Assembly: GCF_000019845.1 (NCBI RefSeq)
Contig: NC_010581.1
Location: forward strand, 2,919,501-2,983,500
Length of the DNA stretch: 64,000 bases
Direction: 5' to 3'
Source: Beijerinckia indica subsp. indica ATCC 9039
GTDB taxonomy: Bacteria; Pseudomonadota; Alphaproteobacteria; Rhizobiales; Beijerinckiaceae
Of this stretch, positions 53,641 to 63,201 are shown in pieces. The notes under the pieces were generated by a model. It had not been told where the DNA came from. It did no database searches and saw only the letters and a list, made by a program, of their open reading frames with translations. Both the position numbers and the translations under genes were made by a program. The first letter of the stretch is position 1. Every line of letters starts with the position of its first letter.

Positions 53641-54090
53641 TTTGCGTGCTGCCGGCATCAATTATGTAGCCGACATCAATAGGATGGATTCTGATTTGCG
53701 GCACGAAAAAATGTAAGCGCACGCTCAAGCTTTGTGTGCGGCGCAGCGTAAGCGGTTCAGATCCCCAGCAAAGTGCTGTCGCCGAACACTTTGTCGCGGC
53801 CGCAACTGCCGCAAAGCCGAGTCTTTGCGATGAAAGCCTGAACCTGATCGCAGGCGACTTCCGCCTGAATTTGACGGATCAGGTATTTGCCGTCCTCATG
53901 CGTGAGGCCGAGGTCGGCTTCTGAGACCAATTCTGAGCGCTTAATATGGCCAATGGTTCACGACTGGAGAACTCCTGCCTCGTCTATGTGCTCAAGCTTC
54001 AAGGTCGATCGCATTGGAAACTCCGCAATCATCATCTCTCCAAAAATAGCGGATTTTCCATTGGTGACCCCCAGGTTTTTGTCGGTCTCT
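53627..54090. mobile_element. Second ISL3-like relic
   Basis: Bases 53627-53770 match the left ~140 bases of the ISL3 element at 19598 (ggttctgtNtcactttgcgtgctg, then tgtagccgacatcaata...) with point differences. A segment at 54067-54090 matches the sequence near the other side (ccaggtttttgtcggtctc against ccagttttttgtcggtctc at 20993). No transposase is left. Confidence 0.6.
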
Positions 54091-54239
54091 ATTTAATGGC
54101 ATCCCGACAAGGTTTAACCTGTCCAGTATAGGTAGAAGCAAGACTTCAAGTGCTTCTAGGGATTGTCTCGCTTGTCGCATAAAAAATTGGCCTACTTCGT
54201 CGCCGACGTGAACGAATATTCATTGTTTATATAGTGGAT

Positions 54240-55181
54240 CTATTTGAATACGGCTTGATCCATTCGGCCGGATATTTGCTTTTGAAGCCGGCTAAATTCA
54301 CGCGGCGGTCGACCCTTCACTCTCTTAAAAGCCGTGCTAAAGGACTTCTCTGATTCATAGCCAACCTCCAGTGCGATCGCCGCGATTGATTTCCGCGAGT
54401 GGGCTAATTCCTCGGCGGCGAGTGTCATCCGCCAATGCGCCAGGTATTCCATTGGTGACAAGCCCACCGCCTCCCTGAAGGTCACCGCAAAAGCAGTGCG
54501 CGACATCCCTGCCACGCTCGCTAGGGTGTGAAGCGTCCACCGCCGGTCAGGTGCTCCGTGCATCGCCACGATAGCCGCGCGTAGCCGCTTGTCTGCGAGC
54601 GCGAAGAGCCATCCTGCCTCTTCGGTTGTTCGGCCGGATAGGTAAAGCCGCAGCGCCTGCACCAGCACGATGGTCGCCAGCTGCTGGGCGACAATGAAAT
54701 CACCAGGTTGTCCCTCGGCAAGCTCCTGCCGCATGCGTTCGACGCACCAGCGTAACGTCGCACTCCCGGGCTCGTCACGGATGTGGAGGAGTGGCGGAAG
54801 GACATTCAGAAGCAGCTCCGACTGTCCTTCCGACAGCGTGAAGTAGCCACCGATGCTCAGATAGTCTCCACCCCCATTGTAGGTCATGATGCGACCATTG
54901 GGTTGCGGCGGCAGGACTTCGCTCACGGGGACCGGCTCCACCGACGGATCGCTGGCGATGCGGAAGGGTCGGCCCCGCGGGAGCAAGAAGCATTCGCCCG
55001 TGTTGACCCGTGTGAATGCATCGCCTTCGACCGATATCCAGCATGACCCGGTCACGACGGCGTGGAACTTGATTCCATCGTGCGGCCCGAAGCTGATGGC
55101 CCAGTCTCCACCCGCATCGAAGCCGCCTGAAACGTAACTGCGCAGTTTCAGGAGTGCCAGCACATCTGACAGCGGGTCCAT
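54240..55181 (-). CDS. AraC family transcriptional regulator (cupin_6 type)
   Basis: A 313-residue regulator with an N-terminal cupin effector domain (residues ~20-170: FHAVVTGSCWISVEGDAFTRVNTGECFLLPRGRPF) and a C-terminal pair of HTHs from ~210: WTLHTLASVAGMSRTAFAVTFREAVGLSPMEYLAHWRMTLAAEELAHSRKSIAAIALEVGYESEKSFSTAFKRVKGRPPREF. ATG 55181 is used. Its leader and first codons have a decayed copy at 58168-58235, upstream of the SDR gene at 58295, which suggests the regulator once controlled that SDR or a paralogue of it. The upstream side now holds an IS630 fragment. Confidence 0.9.
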   Translation of the reverse strand: MDPLSDVLALLKLRSYVSGGFDAGGDWAISFGPHDGIKFHAVVTGSCWISVEGDAFTRVNTGECFLLPRGRPFRIASDPSVEPVPVSEVLPPQPNGRIMTYNGGGDYLSIGGYFTLSEGQSELLLNVLPPLLHIRDEPGSATLRWCVERMRQELAEGQPGDFIVAQQLATIVLVQALRLYLSGRTTEEAGWLFALADKRLRAAIVAMHGAPDRRWTLHTLASVAGMSRTAFAVTFREAVGLSPMEYLAHWRMTLAAEELAHSRKSIAAIALEVGYESEKSFSTAFKRVKGRPPREFSRLQKQISGRMDQAVFK

Positions 55182-55399
55182 TCGCCATTCCTGAACGATC
55201 GAAAACTAATTCCAAATTATAGGTTATTAATCGTCCCTATTCAACGCCGTAGGTTGCGGCGAGGTGAGCGTGAAGCGGCGCCATAGCGATCGCACCGGCC
55301 CGCAGACGGCAGGACGAATGTTCAGCGATATTCGCCGGGCCACCGCCCCACTGGATGAGGCCGCCGGCGTTGTACGAATCAGCGTTCCGGATTTCATGG

Positions 55400-55697
55400 G
55401 GATCGAAGTCGTGCCTTCGATGCTCAAAGTGCTGCGCAATGCGCATCCGCGCCAGCCACAAGGCCATGGCGCGCGCAAGGCGATCCGTGCCGCCGGCGCC
55501 CACCTGCTCTTCCTGCCACCCTACAGTGCGACCTCAACCCTATCGAAATGATGTTCGCCAAGCTCAAGACGCTGATCCGCAAGGCAGAAGAACGAACCGT
55601 CGAGGCAACATGGCAACGGATCGGAGCGCTCCTCGATCACTTCAAACCCGCCGAATGCGCCGCATACATCCGACACGCCGGTTATGCTTCAACTTAA
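55400..55697 (+). pseudogene. IS630 transposase, C-terminal fragment
   Basis: Reads HKGHGARKAIRAAGAHLLFLPPYS in one frame, then after a shift DLNPIEMMFAKLKTLIRKAEER and AAYIRHAGYAST-stop at 55697, the conserved C-terminus of IS630 DDE transposases. The remainder of the gene is missing. Confidence 0.85.
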
Positions 55698-55760
55698 ATC
55701 AGAGGGATTCTAACGCACGCCACGGCTGTTCGACGAAACGCCGACGTCGGTAAGCTGAAC

Positions 55761-56660
55761 TCAAGCTACCACTGCCAAGCCCGGCGAAGCGCGTAAGCGG
55801 GCTATGTCGCGCGCCGGCGGTTCTCCAAAGTGGCGGCGATATTCGCGACTGAACTGCGACGGGCTTTCGTAACCCACGCGGAGGGCGGCAGTCGTGATGT
55901 CGATATCCTCTACCAGCATCAAGCTGCGCGCGTCCTGCAGCCTGAGCTGCTTCTGGAACTGCAGCGGCGTCATCGCCGTCACGGCGCGAAAATGCTCGTG
56001 CACGCTCGACGGGCTCATGCCCACTTCCGCGGCAAGCCGTTCGATGCTGAACCGTTCCCGGAAGTGCTGCCCGATCCAGGCGATGGCGCGGCCGACCTGG
56101 GCCACCCGACCCTGGCTGGAAGTGATGTGGCGCATCCTGGCGCCGTCCGGGCCGGCAAGCAGGCGATAGAGAATTTCCTGCTCGGCAAGCGGCCCGAGCA
56201 CGGGCAGCGCTGCCGGATCGTCGAGCAGGCGCAGCAGGCGTAGGACCGCGTCGAGCAGACTGGTGCCGGCGTCGGACACCGTCTTGCCTATGGGCAGGGA
56301 GGGCGCTCCCGGCGGAGGCAGCACGCGCGACGCCAACTCGCCCAGCATCACCGGATCGAAATCGAGGAACAGGCAGAGATAGGGCTTCTCAGGCGTCGCT
56401 TCGATCACATGGCCTACAGCGGGTAGGTCGTACGTCACGACCCCATAGCGGCCCGGCGCATATCGGAACACGTGGTCACCCAGCGTGACCTCCTTCTGCC
56501 CCTGTGCAACGAGGCACAATTGCGGCCGGTAAACATTCGGCATCGGCATCGTCACCGTGGAGGATCGAGCAAGCCTCACCCGTTCGATGGGGGTGGCGTG
56601 GAAGCCATCCTTCGAGACGTGCCGGGCAATCACCGCAGAGATTTCGGTCAGTGTTTCCAT
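55761..56660 (-). CDS. AraC family transcriptional regulator (AraC_N type)
   Basis: A 299-residue regulator. The N-terminal AraC_N cupin-like domain contains PQLCLVAQGQKEVTLGDHVFRYAPGRYGVVTYDLPAVGHV near residue 45. The C-terminal HTH pair starts about residue 200: FSIERLAAEVGMSPSSVHEHFRAVTAMTPLQFQKQLRLQDARSLMLVEDIDITTAALRVGYESPSQFSREYRRHFGEPPARDI. The start at 56660 faces the aldo/keto reductase gene (56831), with 170 bases between them, so it is the probable regulator of that gene. Confidence 0.92.
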   Translation of the reverse strand: METLTEISAVIARHVSKDGFHATPIERVRLARSSTVTMPMPNVYRPQLCLVAQGQKEVTLGDHVFRYAPGRYGVVTYDLPAVGHVIEATPEKPYLCLFLDFDPVMLGELASRVLPPPGAPSLPIGKTVSDAGTSLLDAVLRLLRLLDDPAALPVLGPLAEQEILYRLLAGPDGARMRHITSSQGRVAQVGRAIAWIGQHFRERFSIERLAAEVGMSPSSVHEHFRAVTAMTPLQFQKQLRLQDARSLMLVEDIDITTAALRVGYESPSQFSREYRRHFGEPPARDIARLRASPGLAVVA

Positions 56661-56830
56661 GAGACGACCATCGCAGATGCGCGGAAGGGCGGCAATGCGA
56701 AACGCGGCTTCTGGAGGATTGGGCAGTAATCCCGGCGCATCAGGCTAACGGTTCGGTTTCGCCTCGCCTCATGATGTCAGCATCGCCTGGGTCACAGCAA
56801 ACCTGGCGGCAGAACAAGTAAGGAGCGCAC

Positions 56831-57784
56831 ATGACAATCGATAATCTGAAGATCCCCACGGTCGCACTGGGGACCTGGGCTTGGGGTGACAGCGGCGAGA
56901 CTGGCGACGGCTACTTCGGCAGCCCCTTGACTCGGGCTGGCCTGGAAGAAGTTGCCGACAAAGCGCATGCGGCCGGCTTCACCCTGTGGGACACCGCTAT
57001 GGTATACGGCATGGGCCGTTCAGAAACCGTACTCGGGGAAGTCCTGAAACGCTACGCCCGCAGCGACTATCAACTCTCGACGAAGTTCACCCCGCAGGCT
57101 GCGGGGACTAGCGATGATCCGGTGGCGGACATGCTGGAGCAGAGTCTGGCGCGCCTCGGCACCGACTACATTGACCTTTACTGGATTCACAATCCTGCCG
57201 ATGTGGCACGGTGGACGCCCCACCTGATCCCGCTGCTGGAGAGTGGAAAGGTCAAACATGTCGGCGTCTCGAATCACAACCTGGGCGAAATCGAGTTCGC
57301 CAACCGGATCCTCGGAGAAGCCGGGTTTCGGGTCGAAGCCATCCAGAACCACTACAGTCTCCTTTACCGCAGCTCTGAGAACGCTGGCATCCTGGACTAC
57401 TGCCGCAACCAGGGCATCTTGTTCTTCGCCTATATGGTGCTCGAACAGGGCGCCCTGAGCGGCAGGTACAGTCCGGAGAACCCGCTGCCGGAAGGCAGCA
57501 GCCGGGCGCAGGCTTACAATGGCATGCTGTCTCAGCTGAAGGCCCTGACGGACAAGCTCGCCTCGATCGGCCAGAAGCAGGATGCGGCAGCTCCCGATGT
57601 CACGACAGCTTGGGCCATCGCCAAGGGCGCGACGCCGATCATCGGCGTCACCAAGCCCAACTACATCGATGGCCTGATACGAGCCAGCGCTATGGCGCTC
57701 TCTCGCGACGACATCGTAGAGCTAGAAACTCTCGCTGACGCCGCTAACGTGAACACCCGCGGCTGGTGGGAACAAGAAATGTAA
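56831..57784 (+). CDS. Aldo/keto reductase
   Basis: A 317-residue NADPH-dependent aldo/keto reductase. Catalytic residues lie in LWDTAMVYGMGRSETVLG (Asp, Tyr), LSTKFTPQA (Lys) and DYIDLYWIHNPADV (His). The cofactor region reads GATPIIGVTKPNYIDGLI near residue 280. A purine-rich AGTAAGGAG just precedes ATG 56831. It is divergent from the AraC regulator at 55761-56660, the usual regulator-enzyme arrangement for stress-inducible aldehyde reductases. Confidence 0.9.
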   Translation: MTIDNLKIPTVALGTWAWGDSGETGDGYFGSPLTRAGLEEVADKAHAAGFTLWDTAMVYGMGRSETVLGEVLKRYARSDYQLSTKFTPQAAGTSDDPVADMLEQSLARLGTDYIDLYWIHNPADVARWTPHLIPLLESGKVKHVGVSNHNLGEIEFANRILGEAGFRVEAIQNHYSLLYRSSENAGILDYCRNQGILFFAYMVLEQGALSGRYSPENPLPEGSSRAQAYNGMLSQLKALTDKLASIGQKQDAAAPDVTTAWAIAKGATPIIGVTKPNYIDGLIRASAMALSRDDIVELETLADAANVNTRGWWEQEM

Positions 57785-58167
57785 GTTCGAAGGGGGCGTT
57801 TAGCAGAGCAGCCATCGCCGCGAAAGTGGCTACTCAATATGGCGACTACTCAAGCTTTTACCGGTTCCCGACTATCAGCGCCCGGTCGTTGCTGTTGTCC
57901 GGCGTGAAAGATTGGCTCTTGTTGAGGGGTTATCGGCGTCCAAAATTGCGCGGCGATTGGCACGCGCGGGCATATCAGCGGCCATCTAGTCCCTCTCAAC
58001 TTTCGAATGGGGGCCGCATCGCGGGGCCACTGTTAATCTGCGACCGAGCTATCTGGTTTTCGGCAGCGCACTCGCGCCCCGATTCTTGGACGCTGACTAA
58101 ATACAGCCGCACTGATCCCTGCGAGGCCCTCGCTGAGGATCAAGCTTTGAGCGCCACGGCGAAGCTG
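57785..58167. other. Region without a supported gene
   Basis: Only short overlapping frames with no recognised domain; probably a mixture of the lost AraC regulator and recombined sequence. Confidence 0.3.
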
Positions 58168-58235
58168 CGAGCACATCCGACAGCGGGTCCATGCGCCACT
58201 CCTGAACGATTGCGAACTATTTGCGAATTTTATGG
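58168..58235 (-). repeat. Decayed copy of an AraC gene 5' end
   Basis: Reading the minus strand, ATGGACCCGCTGTCGGATGT and the following codons match the start of the AraC gene at 54240-55181 (MDPLSDVLA), and the upstream ~35 bases match that gene's leader (cacatcYgacagcgggtccat ... aactatttgcgaatt). The frame is lost after about nine codons. The relic faces away from the SDR gene at 58295, the usual position of a divergent regulator. Confidence 0.7.
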
Positions 58236-58294
58236 CGTGGATCGTTCCCGAGCAACTACCTAATTTGGGAGGCAATTTCGAACGAGGAGAAGGC

Positions 58295-59185
58295 ATGCGG
58301 ATATTCGTCACCGGTGCAACGGGATGGGTCGGCTCGGCCGTGGTCGAGGATCTCATCGCCGCGGGCCATGAGGTCACGGGCCTCTCCCGGTCATCCGCAA
58401 GCGCCGAGAAGCTTGCTGCGACCGGGGCGCAGGTGGTGCGCGGAGCGATCGAGGACCTCGATGTGCTGCGGGCCGCCGCAGGACAGGCCGATGCCGTGAT
58501 CCACACCGCCTTCAACCATAACTGGTCGCGCTTTGCCGAGAACTGCGCGGCCGACAAGCGCGCTATCGAGGTGTTGGGCGCGGAACTCGAAGGGTCCGAG
58601 CGGCCGCTTGTCGTCACGTCCGGCGTCGCACTGCTCGCGCCCAGGCGTCTCGCCACCGAGGCAGATGTGGCACCTCCCGTGACGGAGAGTTTCCCGCGCG
58701 CCTCAGAGGCTGTGGTCGAAGAGCTTCGCGGTTGCGGCGTCCGGGTGGCGACGGTGCGGCTTGCCCCCTCGGTCCATGGCGTGGGCGATCATGGCTTCGT
58801 ACCGCGCCTCGCCGGCATCGCTCGCGATAAGGGCGTTTCGGCCTATATCGGCGACGGCAAGAACCGCTGGCCTGCGGTGCATCGGCTTGACGCCGCCCGG
58901 GTCTTCCGCCTCGCGCTGGATCACACCGCTGAAGGGCCGTTTCACGCCGTCGCCGAACAGGGCATTGCGCTGAAGGACATCGCTGAGGCGATCGCCCGCC
59001 AATTCGATCTGCCTTTGATCTCGATTTCCGCCGATGGGGCGGCTGAGCACTTCGGATGGTTTGCGCCGTTCGTGGGCATCGACGCGCCGACCAGCAGCGA
59101 CCGCACGCGCGCGGTTCTGGATTGGAAGCCGGAACAGCCAGGGCTGCTCGATGATCTCGCCAAGCCGGACTACTTCGGCTCCTGA
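58295..59185 (+). CDS. NAD(P)-dependent epimerase/SDR, first of a tandem pair
   Basis: A 296-residue extended SDR of the NmrA/epimerase type. The Rossmann motif FVTGATGWVGSAVVEDL starts at residue 4, with the DVLRAAAGQADAVIHTAF block near residue 65 and a YIGDGKNRWPAVHRLDAAR substrate loop near residue 185. GGAG lies before ATG 58295. The usual catalytic YxxxK is not evident in this family; members such as LsrF-like or isoflavone-reductase-like proteins act on small carbonyl compounds. It is followed by a paralogue 45 bases downstream and preceded by the relic of an AraC promoter region. Confidence 0.85.
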   Translation: MRIFVTGATGWVGSAVVEDLIAAGHEVTGLSRSSASAEKLAATGAQVVRGAIEDLDVLRAAAGQADAVIHTAFNHNWSRFAENCAADKRAIEVLGAELEGSERPLVVTSGVALLAPRRLATEADVAPPVTESFPRASEAVVEELRGCGVRVATVRLAPSVHGVGDHGFVPRLAGIARDKGVSAYIGDGKNRWPAVHRLDAARVFRLALDHTAEGPFHAVAEQGIALKDIAEAIARQFDLPLISISADGAAEHFGWFAPFVGIDAPTSSDRTRAVLDWKPEQPGLLDDLAKPDYFGS

Positions 59186-59230
59186 GCCGTCGGCCGACCT
59201 CGCCCAAGTTGAAACCAGGAGAGAGCCAGG

Positions 59231-60217
59231 ATGCGGGTTTTTGTTACAGGCGCCACAGGCTTCATAGGGGCTGCGATCGTCCGCGACCTCATAGAGGCTG
59301 GCCACCAAGTCACCGGGCTCGTCCGCTCGGCTGAGGCGGCCGCAAGGCTTGAAGCCGCCGGAGCGAAAGCCCACCGTGGCACGATCGAGGATCTGGGAGG
59401 CCTGAGCCGGGCAGCCGCCGAGGCCGATGGCGCAATCCATACGGCCTTTTTCCATGCATTTTCGCAGGCCAGTCTTGGAACTCGCTTGCAGGTCGTGTTC
59501 GGGGGGAGCCCGAGCAACATTGTCCAGCGGTTCATGACTGCCGCCGTCGAGGCAGACCGGCGCGCGATCGAGACAATCGGCAATGGACTCCGCGGAAAGG
59601 ACCGATCGCTTGTCATTGCCTTCCCGACGATGGCGATGGCGCAGGGCCGCTTGGCGGTGGAATCAGACGCCGCCGATCGGAACGCGGTGGGCGGCATCAG
59701 ATCCCGATGCGAAAATGCAGCCCTGTCGCTCGCGGCACGCGGCGTAAGGGCGACGATTGTTAGGCTACCTCCATCAGTACACGATGAGACGCGGCAGGGC
59801 CTTGTCACTCAGTTGATTGCGCTCGCGCGCAAGAAGCAGGTCTCCACCTATGTCGACGATGGCAGCAACAGATGGAGCGCAGTGCATCGGCTTGACGCCT
59901 CCCGCCTGTTCAGGCTCGCGCTTGAAAGCGGTGAGGCCGGCGTTCGCTACCATGCGGTCGCTGAAGAAGGCATCCCGATGCGCGACATCGCGGAGACCAT
60001 TGGCCGCCGTCTCGAGCTCCCGGTCAGAAGTCAATCTTCGAAGGAGGCCGCCAAACATTTCGGCTGGCTCGCGCCGTTCATTGGCGCGGACAATCCGGCT
60101 TCAAGCCAGGCCACGCGTGAGCGGCTGAATTGGGAGCCAACACATCCCCGGCTGATGATCGACATCGCAAGCACTCTTCGCAGCGCGGACGCGCCTGCAT
60201 CGCCGTCGTCCCACTGA
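59231..60217 (+). CDS. NAD(P)-dependent epimerase/SDR, second of a tandem pair
   Basis: A 328-residue paralogue of the upstream gene: FVTGATGFIGAAIVRDL at residue 4, DGAIHTAFFHAFSQASLG near residue 80, and SDVTIVDIxxxNRWSAVHRLDASRLF around residue 215. Two ribosome-site candidates lie upstream of ATG 59231 (ccaggagagagcc). It differs mainly in a longer middle loop. The two genes and the hydrolase at 60324 form an apparent operon with short spacers. Confidence 0.85.
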   Translation: MRVFVTGATGFIGAAIVRDLIEAGHQVTGLVRSAEAAARLEAAGAKAHRGTIEDLGGLSRAAAEADGAIHTAFFHAFSQASLGTRLQVVFGGSPSNIVQRFMTAAVEADRRAIETIGNGLRGKDRSLVIAFPTMAMAQGRLAVESDAADRNAVGGIRSRCENAALSLAARGVRATIVRLPPSVHDETRQGLVTQLIALARKKQVSTYVDDGSNRWSAVHRLDASRLFRLALESGEAGVRYHAVAEEGIPMRDIAETIGRRLELPVRSQSSKEAAKHFGWLAPFIGADNPASSQATRERLNWEPTHPRLMIDIASTLRSADAPASPSSH

Positions 60218-60323
60218 AGCGAGCGCAAACCCAGAAACCATCCTGCACGGCTCCAGTGGCGGACATCACGCGCGACTAAAGAGCGCCGCGGCGCGGCCTG
60301 CGGGGAACAGATGAGTTTTTCCA

Positions 60324-62123
60324 ATGCAATTGACCAAACTTTTGCCCTTAGCTTTCACCGTCGCCATCGCGCTCGCCCCGCCAAGTTGGGCGGAGCCTGT
60401 GGCATCCGGCGTCCCCGGCATGATTTTCGACCATGATGTGCCGGTCACCATGACCGACGGGGTGCAACTGCGCGTGAATATCTACCGTCCCGAAAAGCCA
60501 GGTCACTATCCGGTTCTGATGCTGATGGGGCCCTACGGCAAAGATACGAGCATGGCCGATGCACCGGCCTACAAGACATCCTGGGCAAAGCTGATCGCGA
60601 AATATCCGGATCTCTGCAAGAAGTCCTCCTGCCGCTACATCCGCTTCGAGGCGCCCGACCCGGAGCGCTGGGTCGCAAACGGTTACATCGTCATTCATGC
60701 CGACGTCCGCGGCGCCGGTGCATCGCCCGGCGTGCTCGACCCTTTCTCCCCGCGCGAGACCGAGGACTATGCGACGCTGATCACTTGGGCGGCGCGCCAG
60801 CCGTGGAGCTCAGGGAAGGTCGGTCTGTTTGGCACATCGTTCCAGGCGATCAACCAGTATCAGGTCGCCGCTCTCCAGCCTGAAGGTCTTGCGGCGATCC
60901 TGCCCTGGGAGGGTGCGTTCGACCAATACCGCGAGATTGCCTACTATGGTGGGCTTCTCAACGTTGCGTGGGAATACTGGTGGACTCACCAGGTGGTGCC
61001 CAACCAGAACGGCAATGCAGAAACGCCATTGGTTGACTCCATCAATGGCGGAAAAGACACCGGGACGGCTCTCTCTCCGGAGATTTTGAAGCAGAACCGC
61101 GTTGATCCGGTCGAAGCCTTCGCCAAGCACCCCTTCGACGGCGCCTACTATCACCAGCGGACTCCGGACGGTGGTCGGATCACGGTGCCACTGCTCGACG
61201 TCGCCAACTGGACGGACTGGAGCACAGAAGGCTACCGCGCCGCCGCCAGCAAGCAAAAATGGCTGCGCATCCAGACCGGTGATCACCTAACGCCCTTCTA
61301 TTCCGAGGAGTCGATCGCGCTGCAGAAACGCTTCTTCGATCACTTCCTGAAGGGCGAAAACAACGGATGGGAAAAGGAACCGCGGGTCGCGGTGCAGGTC
61401 CGCCGCCCGGATGGCGCCACCTGGCGATACGCATCGGCTTGGCCGCTCCCGGGCACGCGCTGGGAAAAATGGTATCTTGATGCTGCGACGAGCTCGATGG
61501 GCTCAGGTCTGCCCACCGCTGCGCCCGCGCAGAAATCTTATCCTGGATTGGGGGACGGATTGACCTTCACGTCCGCGCCCTTTGAAACGGAGACGGAATT
61601 CACCGGCCCATTCGGCGTCAGGCTTTGGGTCAGCTCCTCGACCGCAGATATGGATATTTTCGCGGCTGTGCGGTTGATCGATCCGCAGGGGCGGGACGTC
61701 ACCTTCATGGGCAACAGCGACCCGAATGTGCCGCTTGGCTTGGGCTATCTCCGCGTCTCACAACGCGCGGTCGACCCCGCGAAGTCTACCGAGTACGCCC
61801 TGTTCCATCCGCACCTTGGTTCGGCGCCCATGACGCCAGGGCAAATGTACCCAGTCGACGTGGAGTTCACGGAGCCGACGAGCATTGTCATCCCCAAGGG
61901 ATATCGTCTGGCGCTGACGGTCCAGGGCAAGGATTTCGGGTACGGCCCGGGGGCTAGCACCGTTCACGCGAAGGACTACGACCTTCCGAATTCGAACAAC
62001 TCCGGGCTTTTCTTCGCCGCGCATCCAAACCGCAATCCCGCAGTCTACGGCGGGACGGACACGGTTGCGACGGGCGGAGAGCACGCATCCTATCTTCTAC
62101 TACCGCGGATTACGGCTCCCTGA
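60324..62123 (+). CDS. Secreted CocE/NonD-family serine hydrolase
   Basis: A 599-residue exported hydrolase of the X-Pro dipeptidyl-peptidase/CocE group. The signal (LLPLAFTVAIALAPPSWA) is followed by an alpha/beta hydrolase domain with the nucleophile in VGLFGTSFQAINQYQ near residue 178, an aspartate candidate in the middle domain, and His in TGDHLTPFYSEES near residue 325. The C-terminal half (from ~400, FTSAPFETETEFTGPFGVRLWVSSSTADMDIFAAVRLIDPQGRDVTFMGN) is the beta-sandwich/galactose-binding-like domain of the family. Cleaves acyl or amide bonds of unknown substrates outside the inner membrane. It follows the SDR pair by about 100 bases. Confidence 0.88.
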   Translation: MQLTKLLPLAFTVAIALAPPSWAEPVASGVPGMIFDHDVPVTMTDGVQLRVNIYRPEKPGHYPVLMLMGPYGKDTSMADAPAYKTSWAKLIAKYPDLCKKSSCRYIRFEAPDPERWVANGYIVIHADVRGAGASPGVLDPFSPRETEDYATLITWAARQPWSSGKVGLFGTSFQAINQYQVAALQPEGLAAILPWEGAFDQYREIAYYGGLLNVAWEYWWTHQVVPNQNGNAETPLVDSINGGKDTGTALSPEILKQNRVDPVEAFAKHPFDGAYYHQRTPDGGRITVPLLDVANWTDWSTEGYRAAASKQKWLRIQTGDHLTPFYSEESIALQKRFFDHFLKGENNGWEKEPRVAVQVRRPDGATWRYASAWPLPGTRWEKWYLDAATSSMGSGLPTAAPAQKSYPGLGDGLTFTSAPFETETEFTGPFGVRLWVSSSTADMDIFAAVRLIDPQGRDVTFMGNSDPNVPLGLGYLRVSQRAVDPAKSTEYALFHPHLGSAPMTPGQMYPVDVEFTEPTSIVIPKGYRLALTVQGKDFGYGPGASTVHAKDYDLPNSNNSGLFFAAHPNRNPAVYGGTDTVATGGEHASYLLLPRITAP

Positions 62124-62160
62124 TGAGGGTCGTAGGCGGGTTAGTGTGGGCGCCTTCACC

Positions 62161-62361
62161 GTGGAGACTGAGCTTCGAGATTTACGATGGGCGATCATTG
62201 CGGCCAGACATCGAAGTCTTCGTCAAGCGGCTGAAGTCCTCAATGTCCGCCAATCGACTTTAAGTCGTGCCATACGCGATCTCGAATCCCAGTTGGGCGC
62301 TCTCCTGTTTGAGCGGAGTAATAGTGGAACACGTCCAACTGTTGCAGGACAGGAGTTTCTA
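62161..62361 (+). pseudogene. LysR-type regulator truncated by an IS5
   Basis: GTG 62161 starts ETELRDLRWAIIAARHRSLRQAAEVLNVRQSTLSRAIRDLESQLGALLFERSNSGTRPTVAGQEFL, a clear LysR N-terminal winged helix. At 62362 the frame is cut by an IS5 element; the rest of the regulator is absent. Confidence 0.85.
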
Positions 62362-63201
62362 GGGTTAAGATCCGATTAACCATATTTTAATTCAATGGCT
62401 TGGTTTTGGGATGGAGGCCAAGTCGATGGATATGAATTTGTTCTGGTTCAGTGACGACCAATGGGCCAGGATCGTTCCGCATTTGCCCACGAACCAGCCG
62501 GGGCCTCAGCGCGGGGATGATTAGCGTATCTTGAGTGGCATCATGCATGTGCTGACATCAGGGTGTCGCTGGAAAGATTGTCCGAAGGATATGGTCCCTT
62601 CAAAACGGTTTACAATCGCTTTGTCCGGTGGAGCGAACGCGGCCTCTGGCAGAAGACTTTCGCGCATGCGGCGGCTCCCGAGGCAGCTCCCGAACAAGTG
62701 GCATTGGACAGCAGGCATGTCAAAGTCCACCGCAGTGGGACAGGCGGACAAGGGGGGCCGAAGCGCAGGCGATCGGCCTTACAAAGGGCGGGCGCAACAG
62801 CAAAATCCACGCGATCGTCGACCAGTTCTGCCGTCCGTGGGCGTTCATTCTTACGTCAGGCAATACCGCCGACTGTGTAATGGCCGAGGCCTGCGTCAGC
62901 CTTGTCCCCGGTATCAAGGAACTTTTGGCAGACAAGGGCTACGATACAGACGCCCTGCGAACCTTTCTCAAAGAGCACGGCATCAAGGCCACAATCCCCA
63001 GCAAGTCAAACCTCAAAAAGAAAATACGCCACAACAAACAGGCTTACAAAGGCCGCCATGTCGTTGAGCGCTGCTGCTGCCGTCTGAAGGACTTCAGGCG
63101 CATTGCCACACGATATGACAAACTCGCACAAAATTTCTTGTCCGCACTTTGCCTCGTCGCCGCCGTAGCCTTCTGGATCTGATTTATTTGAGTCCTGACC
63201 C
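62362..63201 (+). mobile_element. IS5 family element inserted in the LysR gene
   Basis: Ends share the imperfect inverted repeat AGGGTTAAGA / AGGGTCAGGA, with CTAG at both junctions. It carries a broken transposase and its right end abuts the IS701 3' half. Confidence 0.75.
62426..63182 (+). pseudogene. IS5 transposase with stop codon and frameshifts
   Basis: ATG 62426 reads MDMNLFWFSDDQWARIVPHLP and QPGPQRGDD, then an in-frame TAG at 62522-62524 followed by RILSGIMHVLTSGCRWKDCPKD. Downstream the conserved blocks (PFKTVYNRFVRWSERGLW, VALDSRHVKVHRSGTGG, NSKIHAIVDQFC, LLADKGYDTDALR, HVVERCCCRLKDFRRIATRYDK) appear in three different frames. Multiple lesions make it inactive. Confidence 0.85.

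Noticed and set aside
53736..53924. Short plus-strand frame in the ISL3-like relic
   Set aside because: No domain, and it overlaps repeat sequence shared with 19.7 kb, which is non-coding there.
57766..58263. 165-codon open frame after the second aldo/keto reductase
   Set aside because: It starts inside the reductase gene and crosses the AraC relic; composition and lack of any domain argue against a gene.
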